Shown here in pieces: positions 36,750 through 44,400 of a stretch of DNA of 64,000 nucleotides. A model generated the notes under the pieces. It was not told the DNA's origin. It did no database searches and saw nothing but the letters and a program-made list of their open reading frames with translations. Position numbers and translations under genes: made by a program. How positions within the stretch are numbered: the stretch's first letter is position 1; each line of letters opens with the position of its first letter. This stretch comes from Aquiluna sp. KACHI24. GTDB lineage: Bacteria; Actinomycetota; Actinomycetes; Actinomycetales; Microbacteriaceae. The DNA lies in contig NZ_AP026677.1 of the NCBI RefSeq assembly GCF_025997915.1, positions 1,302,001 through 1,366,000 of the forward strand. The letters run 5' to 3'.

Positions 36750-38087
36750 CTAGCTAGCTGATGGCGTACCGAAAACGAGATTGCCAGAAGTGTCAATTGC
36801 TATTGCCCAATCGCGCACGTTCTTTCTCATGGCGATATGCAAAGCTCGACCGCGCAGAGCGATCCATTCGTCAAACGAGCTCCAACCGTTTGCCCATTCA
36901 CGCTCGTTGATAGCCGGATGACGCGGTGTGGACCATCCAAAATCCGTGAATCCGCAAACTCTTCTCATGTTGGCAATTGGCAACACTTCTTGAATTTCAA
37001 AGTTATGGAGGGTGAAGTTTGAGTCGTATGTCGCTTGCCTATGCTTTTCCCAAAATGGTGAGGCAGATCCTACGGTTCCCTCAAGGATATTCTCTGTGCT
37101 AGCGACAAAAGCCCGGAGGCGCTCCTTGAGCTCCACCTCCCCATCAAACTTAAACCTATCGCCAGCCAGTTTCGCGGTTCTGTCGAGGATAGAAGCCCAG
37201 GTCATCACTTGCTGGAGTGCTATCCAAACCTCCCAAAAATTGACTGTCCCCTTCGCAAATCTCAATGCCTGATCTATCGACGCATAGGTCAGGCTTGCCT
37301 TGCGGTCAGTGTCACAGTTGGAATCTTTGGGGACCGCGCCCTGCGTCACCGTTGGATAGGTCCTCCAACCCTCAACGTCAGGAAATCGATCAATTCTTGG
37401 GTAGTGTTGCTCGAAATTTGATGCAAGGTACATCGAGCCACATTCCGAACACGCAAGAACAGAGTCCCCGTAATGATTCGGGAATATGATCCCTGGGTCT
37501 TCACCGTCCCTTTCCATCACAACTCCATCAGACCAAACAATTGGATCCTCGAAGTTTTCCAAATCTGGCTGACCGAGAGGTCCGTCAAGATCAAAGATGT
37601 AGTGTCGCTCAACCGGGACTCCACACCACAGACAGCGCGTTGCCGGGAGTCTCTTTACCTGGGCAGGCGGCTGCTGGACCTCACCAATAGCTCTAAGAAG
37701 GTTGCCTGCGATGATTTCCTCAGGTGTGAAGCCAGAGCCAAATCCCACAAAGTGACTGACTTTGTCTAACTCATCTCGAGTCAAAGCATGGCCCTTGGCC
37801 CATGCTTGGACTACTGGGATTTCCCAGTCCAGGTCATTTTCCGGATCCATTCCTGCTCCAGATCCAGGCTCATCGTCTTGTGATTTCTCATCGAACTGAT
37901 ATATCTCATACTGCTCAGTGAGGAATTCTTGGACAAATCCACTGTCAACCAGAAACCAAATATCCTGAGTCGATGACTCTGATGCCCTGGACCCAAACCT
38001 TGCTGCCAGGGGAGCTCCAAAACCATCGGTCATGAGAACAGCGGCGAGCCGCCCGGTTTGCCTATCTAGAAAAAAGATCCAATCCAC
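36750..38087 (-). CDS. hypothetical protein with paired CxxC motifs
   Basis: 445 residues, GTG start with AGGGGG upstream. A central CLWCG at about 150 and CSECG at about 210 form a split zinc ribbon. The N-terminal 120 residues are acidic, and the C-terminus is Trp-rich (EWANGWSSFDEW) and ends in a beta-like stretch NVRDWAIAIDTSGNLVFG. No family is recognised. Its leader shares an 11-base word with that of the ATPase gene at 50963 (GGGGGCAAGTG), including the start codon. Confidence 0.65.
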   Translation of the reverse strand: MDWIFFLDRQTGRLAAVLMTDGFGAPLAARFGSRASESSTQDIWFLVDSGFVQEFLTEQYEIYQFDEKSQDDEPGSGAGMDPENDLDWEIPVVQAWAKGHALTRDELDKVSHFVGFGSGFTPEEIIAGNLLRAIGEVQQPPAQVKRLPATRCLWCGVPVERHYIFDLDGPLGQPDLENFEDPIVWSDGVVMERDGEDPGIIFPNHYGDSVLACSECGSMYLASNFEQHYPRIDRFPDVEGWRTYPTVTQGAVPKDSNCDTDRKASLTYASIDQALRFAKGTVNFWEVWIALQQVMTWASILDRTAKLAGDRFKFDGEVELKERLRAFVASTENILEGTVGSASPFWEKHRQATYDSNFTLHNFEIQEVLPIANMRRVCGFTDFGWSTPRHPAINEREWANGWSSFDEWIALRGRALHIAMRKNVRDWAIAIDTSGNLVFGTPSAS

Positions 38088-38400
38088 ACTTGCCCCCTGA
38101 GATGTCGATGCAAGCAGCCTATCTACCTTTCAGCACAAGTGTCCTAGACGCTGCAACTTCTCCACGGAAGCATTGCGACTTGACAGCAGGGAATCGTCAA
38201 GTCCGAGTCGACCAAGCTTGAATCATCAGATGCTGCCTAACGCTATTGTTTTTCTCGACCTAAGCAAAGTTGCATAAAGAAGTGTGTAAGTAGCCCATAC
38301 GGAAGAGCGAATTTCGAGCAGTCTTGGCTAGGTATCACAAACAATCTGAGAGGCAAAATTCTCAAGCCCGATAGCCCCAGAGATGTGGTTTACTTTTTTC
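38088..38400. other. 313-bp intergenic region with an inverted repeat
   Basis: Divergent control region between the CxxC protein and the exonuclease. It holds an inverted repeat with perfect 8-bp arms GACTTGAC (38177-38184) and GTCAAGTC (38196-38203) around 11 bases, possibly an operator. No gene is supported. Confidence 0.5.
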
Positions 38401-39348
38401 ATGGGGGAATTAGATTTTGTCGTTGTAGATTTTGAGACCACAGGTCTTCATGCAGATGCAATGCCAATCGAGATTGGCATGGTCAAAGTCACCGATGGGG
38501 CGGTGACAGATACTTTCCAAAGCCTGGTTCATCAGAATTGGGTAAGTCCAGAGGCCACAAACATCCATGGTTTATCAGTGGCGGACTTAGAGCTGGCACC
38601 GAGCGCGAGTGACCTGGTTGATCAATTTGCCAAATTCATCTCAGACCTGCCACTTGTAATGCATAACGCAGCTTTTGATCTTCGAATTGCAAAAGCGTCC
38701 GGTCTTTCTAGATCTCTTTTTGCTAACAAGGTTTATTGCAGTCTTCATCTCAGTAGAGCGACAGTAAATGCGCCGAATCATAAGCTCGCAACACTGGCAG
38801 AGACATTGAATCTGAATCAAAGTCCCGAACACAGGGCACTTGCAGATGCGTTAACCACTGCAGAGCTTGTTCTGGCCCTTCTAAACGAGAGAAGATTCAA
38901 GTCTTTACATAATCTGTACGTAACTTCTGGATTGTGGCCGGGACAAGTAGGTCCCGAAGGTTACAAGCTCCCTAAGAACGGCTCCAAGCAGAGCGCGCAC
39001 ATGACTGCCTCAATTCGGGAATCTATCGCGGCATCCATCACCGATGATGAGTGGGCGCCTCACCCCGAGTGGATTGGCAGGGAGGTCTGCTTCACAGGAA
39101 CCCTGGAGTCTATGGATCGCTCGGAGGCTCACAGATGGGCTATGCGATTGGGGGCAGAGCCACGCATGTCTCTCAACAAAAAAACACAGTTTGTAATTGT
39201 TGGGGGAAACCGGGGTTCATCGAAGTTGGACAAGCTACAGGAGTGGAGATCCAAGGGTTCCACCATCGTGGAAATTGACGAAGAGCAGTTCTTGGGATTC
39301 ATCGAAGAGGCGCAGCATCACAAAGGTCTTGCTGAAGAGGGGGTTTGA
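38401..39348 (+). CDS. DEDDh exonuclease with C-terminal BRCT domain
   Basis: About 315 residues from ATG 38401 (MGELDFVVVDFETTG). The ExoI motif is D10/E12, ExoII is in VMHNAAFDLRIA, and the final HRALADA near 143 gives the DEDDh His/Asp. This is the fold of DNA polymerase III epsilon proofreading enzymes. Residues about 228-305 form a BRCT domain (GREVCFTGTLESMDRSEAHRWAMRLGAEPR). Such exonuclease-BRCT proteins are thought to act in DNA repair. It is followed after two bases by a small gene on the same strand. Confidence 0.88.
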   Translation: MGELDFVVVDFETTGLHADAMPIEIGMVKVTDGAVTDTFQSLVHQNWVSPEATNIHGLSVADLELAPSASDLVDQFAKFISDLPLVMHNAAFDLRIAKASGLSRSLFANKVYCSLHLSRATVNAPNHKLATLAETLNLNQSPEHRALADALTTAELVLALLNERRFKSLHNLYVTSGLWPGQVGPEGYKLPKNGSKQSAHMTASIRESIAASITDDEWAPHPEWIGREVCFTGTLESMDRSEAHRWAMRLGAEPRMSLNKKTQFVIVGGNRGSSKLDKLQEWRSKGSTIVEIDEEQFLGFIEEAQHHKGLAEEGV

Positions 39349-39350
39349 GC

Positions 39351-39779
39351 GTGTCAGACAGATTTGACTACAGCTGGGAAGATCAGGATCCAGAACAGAT
39401 GCAAAGTTGGCATGAGTTCCAGGGTGCGTCGATTGACCCAATTGGGCTCGAGATTAGTGCCACCTCAGGGGATGAAGATGACCTAGATGAGGAAACGTCG
39501 GGCATCTTGACTGATTTTGAGGATTGGCTTGTTGCAAATTTCTCAGAAATGGAAGTTGACATCTTGCTAAGCATGCCAGCGCGAGACTGGCGGAACGGAG
39601 TCGATGCCTCCCATGTCGACATCAAGCGATTGATGAAAACTTACGAGCTCACTTTCCGTCGTTTGCTGGTCACTCACGATTCCTTGCGTAAAGAGGTGCG
39701 CGCGAAGCTTGACGCAGCCGGACTTGCAGAGGTATTCCCGTGGAAAGCCACCCCTTACAGCGACCCTTGGGGCAGATAG
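39351..39779 (+). CDS. hypothetical protein in exonuclease operon
   Basis: About 142 residues from GTG 39351, with GAGGGGG eight bases before it. The N-terminal third is very acidic. The C-terminal part is helical and basic (VDIKRLMKTYELTFRRLLVTHDSLRKEVRAKL). No family is recognised. The tight spacing with the exonuclease gene suggests co-expression. Confidence 0.65.
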   Translation: MSDRFDYSWEDQDPEQMQSWHEFQGASIDPIGLEISATSGDEDDLDEETSGILTDFEDWLVANFSEMEVDILLSMPARDWRNGVDASHVDIKRLMKTYELTFRRLLVTHDSLRKEVRAKLDAAGLAEVFPWKATPYSDPWGR

Positions 39780-40567
39780 TAGCGCTCATCATCTACCCCG
39801 CTTCGAGTTTGTTCAGGTTCTGGACCTTTGATTAGGCTCACGCAGACCAGTTAGAGAGCAAGTGGGCTAGAAAACAAGAATTTGGTGGTGCTGGTATCGA
39901 AGTACCGTGCAGCGGTCTTAATGTTTGGACCCTTCCGCTTCTGATTTCCTTGGGAAACGCGATGAGTGGCAACAACTCGCTTATTTGAAGCAGGGTCGAA
40001 CTTGATCATACTGACCTAGGGGAACTGGGCTGGTGAACGAAATCAGGCCCGAGGAGACTGCTCGACTATGGCCTCGCTACCAATCCTTCGCCTGGCCTTC
40101 GAGGGCGGAACAGGCATCGAATGAGTTTGGCTCCTGTGTGACTTCTGCGGAGCGGGTGAATTTTCCACCCCTGATTCTTGCCAGGAGTTCACAGGCATGG
40201 GAACAGAATATGTAGACGTAGCGGAAGCCTTGGATACGGTGGGTGTTTCTCCCACTGAGGAAGAGATCTGGTCGCTCAGAAAAAGAGGTTGATCTGCAGG
40301 TAACTTTTAGCCTCTCGAGGTTAACATTTCAATGGGGACTTTTTCTCGAAAGCCTAGTCAGCTCTCCAGACCTTGATTGAGGACTACGCCTCGTACAAGC
40401 ACTGGAATTGCGCAGCGTCCAAGGCAATGCTCCTGCTCCCTAGTTTGTGCTCATCAAGTTTCTTTGAGTGACCCTATTCGGGGGATCGGCGTAATGATCG
40501 ATTGAGGCTCAGCTAATCGTCTACAAAACGGATAGGTGAGCGATCAAAAGAGCAATTGAAGAGTCGC
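39780..40567. other. 788-bp region without an intact gene
   Basis: Lies between the exonuclease operon and the end of the methyltransferase operon. It has no intact coding frame with good start signals. Around 40120-40292 one frame reads like protein and is listed separately as a possible remnant. Near the methyltransferase end, short arms at 40532-40539 and 40564-40571 could pair as a weak hairpin. Confidence 0.5.
40122..40292 (+). pseudogene. possible gene remnant or tiny ORF with a CxxC motif
   Basis: After an in-frame TGA at about 40119-40121, the frame reads VWLLCDFCGAGEF and later VDVAEALDTVGVSPTEEEIW, ending at TGA 40290-40292. The composition is protein-like and has a CDFCG zinc-knuckle motif. 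Upstream of the TGA the same frame continues only briefly. An ATG at 40197 would give a 31-residue peptide. It looks like a decayed C-terminus, but coding status is uncertain. Confidence 0.3.
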
Positions 40568-41482
40568 CTATCTCCTCAAGGCAATCGACATTTGGCCTGC
40601 TATGGCGGCAACAACCGGGACGGCCACACTATTACCCAGCTGACGATAAATCCTCCCCCGCGACTGCGGAAGAATGAAGTCGCTGGGAAACCCCATAGCG
40701 GCCAGGCATTCTGAACGACTCAAAAGACGTAGGCCAGTTTCTCCATCTCTCACAAAGGTTCCGGTTAGTCTCTGAATTTTGTAGTAACTCGATACCAGCG
40801 TTTTAATTGGGCCAGTCCAGCCCTGATCAACAATTTCAGGCCTGCCGTCCGACAACTTGAAAACATAAGTTGATTGCAGATGCTTTGAAATAGAGTATCC
40901 AAGCGCTCCCCACTCCACGTGCGGCGCGAAGTCCGCAAGGTCCCCTGTGGGGACAGGGAAAGAAAATGATTCCAAGTCCTGTGGGTCCCGAAATCCCACG
41001 ACGTACAGCCTTCGTCTACGCTGTGGCACACCAAAGTCTGAACTGTCCAAAACCGCATGTTTAACGAAGTAGCCGAGCTCGCTAAGCACTTCCTGAATGG
41101 TGTTCCAGGTAGACCCGTTATTGTTGGTTAGCAGCCCTTTTACATTCTCAAGCAAAAAAGCCCTGGGCGTCGTCTCACTCAAGATTCGCGCAATCTCATA
41201 GAACAATGTCCCCTGCGTCTCGTGTTTGAAGCCTTGCTGCTTACCAATTGTTGAAAACGGTTGACAGGGAAAACCTGCAACTAGAACTTCAAATGGCGGT
41301 ATGTGTTTAGCGGGGATCTCGGTAATGTCACCGTGTGGCAAGTCATCGAAATTTGCCTGATAGGTGGCACGTGCATGAAGATCCCACTCGCTAGAAAATA
41401 CACAGTCGAAAGACTGGCTTTCAAAAGCTAAGCGGGTACCGCCAACCCCTGCGAAGAGATCGATAAACCTAAGAGACTCCAT
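40568..41482 (-). CDS. DNA C5-cytosine methyltransferase
   Basis: 304 residues from ATG 41482 with GGAAGAG upstream, overlapping the giant ATPase stop by 14 bases. All core motifs are seen: I FIDLFAGVGGTRLAF, IV GFPCQPFS with catalytic C73, VI LLENVKGL, VIII QRRRRLYVVGF, X QLGNSVAVPVV. It methylates C5 of cytosine in an unknown target sequence; the recognition region (about 195-250) is short. As the last gene of a four-gene operon with two ATPases and a nuclease domain, it most likely marks host DNA as self. Confidence 0.95.
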   Translation of the reverse strand: MESLRFIDLFAGVGGTRLAFESQSFDCVFSSEWDLHARATYQANFDDLPHGDITEIPAKHIPPFEVLVAGFPCQPFSTIGKQQGFKHETQGTLFYEIARILSETTPRAFLLENVKGLLTNNNGSTWNTIQEVLSELGYFVKHAVLDSSDFGVPQRRRRLYVVGFRDPQDLESFSFPVPTGDLADFAPHVEWGALGYSISKHLQSTYVFKLSDGRPEIVDQGWTGPIKTLVSSYYKIQRLTGTFVRDGETGLRLLSRSECLAAMGFPSDFILPQSRGRIYRQLGNSVAVPVVAAIAGQMSIALRR

Positions 41483-44400
41483 CTCTTCCAACTTCCAAGA
41501 AACTCGAGGCTTTGAGCTTCGTAACCATCAGTTTTTGACTACCGCCTGCGGAATCAAATCTCCTGTACAAGGCCTGACCCGTTTGGAAAGAATTGATTTC
41601 TGTCCTCAATTTTAGGTGATCGCCAACCGGGAAACCGAGCGCTGCGAGGTCACGTTGGTCAGGGTTCGTCACTCTAAATACACACCATTGACTGAGCATC
41701 TCCCTGTAGTCGGTATCGGTTTGAGCAAACTCAGCCATCCCCTGAGTTGCCATCATGATTCCATGTCCGAAACTGCGGCCTTCTCGAATGAGCTTGTCGA
41801 TTGCAAACAAGCCGAAAGGAATTATGTTGTGCGCCTCGTCAATGAAGACAATTTGATTTAGTTTTTGAGTCCCCTTCTGGTCATCGTACTCTCCAGCGGC
41901 ACTGTAGTTCGAGTACATGTTTTGGACAAGAGATTCCAAGACCGCGCTTACAGCGAACTTCGCCAAGAAGGGATCACCGAATGCGCCGAGGGCAGAAAAA
42001 TCAATGATTTGCTTTTTTCCTGGGGCAAAGAACTTATTGAGGTCATTCGCATCCTCTGTTGTCTCCGCAAAAAGCTTAATTAGTTCAACCGATTCGAACA
42101 AAGACGACACTACGTCTGCCCTGGGTGCCAGTTTGGCGTAAGCACTGCTAATTAGGCTCATAGGCGGAAATGGTCGGCCACTTTGGTCTGCTACCTGATA
42201 TGCCCTCTTGATGGCGGATGTAAGGTGACTCGCTTGTACCAACCCCATAGAAGGGGTCATTTTTTGAAGCATGCTCTTGAAGGATGAGGCTTTAGCACCG
42301 ATTGCGAGGTCTCTGTCGCCCCCGAAGCGCCCAAGATCTACCGAAGAGAGCTCCCAAAAATTAAGCCGCAATGCAGATGCCGGAATGGTTTCAAAGCCAG
42401 CCCTTGTCCGAAATCCATCATCTTCCTTCAGGCTGAAATCACCCTTGTAATCGAGAATGAGAATTCCGGGATGAGGCCATGGGGCTTGTGAACCAACGGC
42501 AAGGTCAAAAAGCACCCTCTTCATTAGCTGTGTTTTTCCAGATCCAGAGGCCCCAATAACGCCTAACTGAGGGACTACATCTCTCTTGCTTGGGTGGAAG
42601 TAATGTTTATTACCATGTTCGTCTACTCCAATTAGCGCAGAAAGACCAGGCAGGCATTCGTCACTGTTATGCAATTCGATAGGGTCAGTATCAGGTTCAA
42701 TTTCCTTTTTGTCATCCTCAGATTGGTCGTTATCATCAGCCCGCGAAAAATCGTCCTTATCACGTTCACTGGCGTTTACTTCTGAGGAATCTGTTGGTTT
42801 GGAACCAACCTGAGAAACATGCGATACGTCCAGAGATTTCAAGCTGGCTTGATCAAAAGCGATAGATCCCCACGACCCAGAGAGCTTTTCAAGCTCAAAA
42901 TTGTCAAAGACAACCTCTACCGAGGAAATGAGCACGTTGATGTTCTCTAAGGTGGCGATGTCCGCGGTCTTCTCTGACCTGAACTTCACTGCCTCAGAAT
43001 GGGCCAAGCTCCCAGTGAAATAATTCACCATGGGCGTTCCGAGCTCCAGCGTCACATTTCCAGAAGTTATGTTCTGCATCAACCTGGGAAGCACTTGGCT
43101 AAGGTTTGCCCTCTTTGGAGAGAGCTTTCTGGCTGTGTCTATCAAGGCGGCGAGGTTCGTAAGCCAAAGTGCCTTATCGCCTATTGAGGATAGTTCGCTC
43201 AAAATGTGCTCGTGAGACTCCAGAACGCCCCGCAAAAGTTTCAGTGAGGCTACAGCCTGCTGCTTGGCCTCATCAAGAGCCCGAGAATCTGCGCCTGGAA
43301 GGGTGTTCTGAGCTTGATCTAGACCGTACATCTTTATTTCAATCGGGATAAATCGAATCACGCTCTCGCTTACATCAATCGCTAGAAGATCAGCCTTTCG
43401 TCCCGACTCAGGTACAAATTCAGTACCTGCAAGACTCCTCAAAAAGCCGTCGCATGCATCCATCGGGATGACTAGCAGGTTTCGAGAGCTCTCTATAGAT
43501 TCCAGCACCTTGAATGCAGCATAGAAGCCAATGGCCCCGGATGTGTGAGTCCCCCCCATGGCAAGCAACGCCGCCAAACCCATGCCTCTACCGCCGAGTG
43601 TTTCCAGAATGCCTTGAGTTCTTTTCTTCACCTCGTCTTCAGACAGTTGAAGTGAGCTGAGCTTGGAAGCCAGCTGCAGTTTGAATGAATTCGGAACGCG
43701 AGCAATAGTCATGAATGCTCTTTTACTGACGCTGGGGTCTGCGCTGGAGCTATCCAAAAACGGTGGCCGCCACTCCCAGAGCATTTGGTTGGAACCCGAG
43801 CTTGCAGCGAGCAGCGCAGCCACGGTTGAGGGGCTCAGAAGCCCCTCGCCGCTAACGGTCCAATCCGCTGATCCATCCGCCAAAGCTGGTTTGTTGAGGC
43901 TGCTCAGTATTACGTCGCCCGAAGCGCCGGCTTCCACAACCTCTACCGCATTTCGAAACTGAATCCACCCTGTTTCAGAAGACAGTCGGGGAGCCAGTGA
44001 AGTAATTCCCTTGGCCTGACCCTCTACGTCAGCTATCGAGACAAACCGCCTGAACGGAATCTCGGCTAAAGTGCCTAATTTTGCTGCATTTCTTCGTTCT
44101 ATTCGAACGTGAACACCTGGGTCTTGCAACAAACGAATTTGGCAACGGTGAGAGCCCTGTGTGGTTGATTGGTAACGCCGCCAGCTGAATGGACGAGGTA
44201 ACAAACTTGATGCCGTTTGCAAAATTCTTTCCCTCGGAAATTCCCCCAATCTCGAGAGCGAATCCAAAACATGTATACCGCCAGGCAGGTCTTGCGAATC
44301 GCGTCCAACCGATAGCGCGACCTCATGGATTGCCTCGTCCAAATCGGTAAGGCGGGATGATTTTGAACCTTGGCTAACCGCAAGATCGATGACCAAGCTA

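Noticed and set aside
40100-40130. UGA-encoded selenocysteine in the small CxxC frame
   Set aside because: No SECIS-like hairpin seen and the surrounding frame has no good start; decay is simpler.
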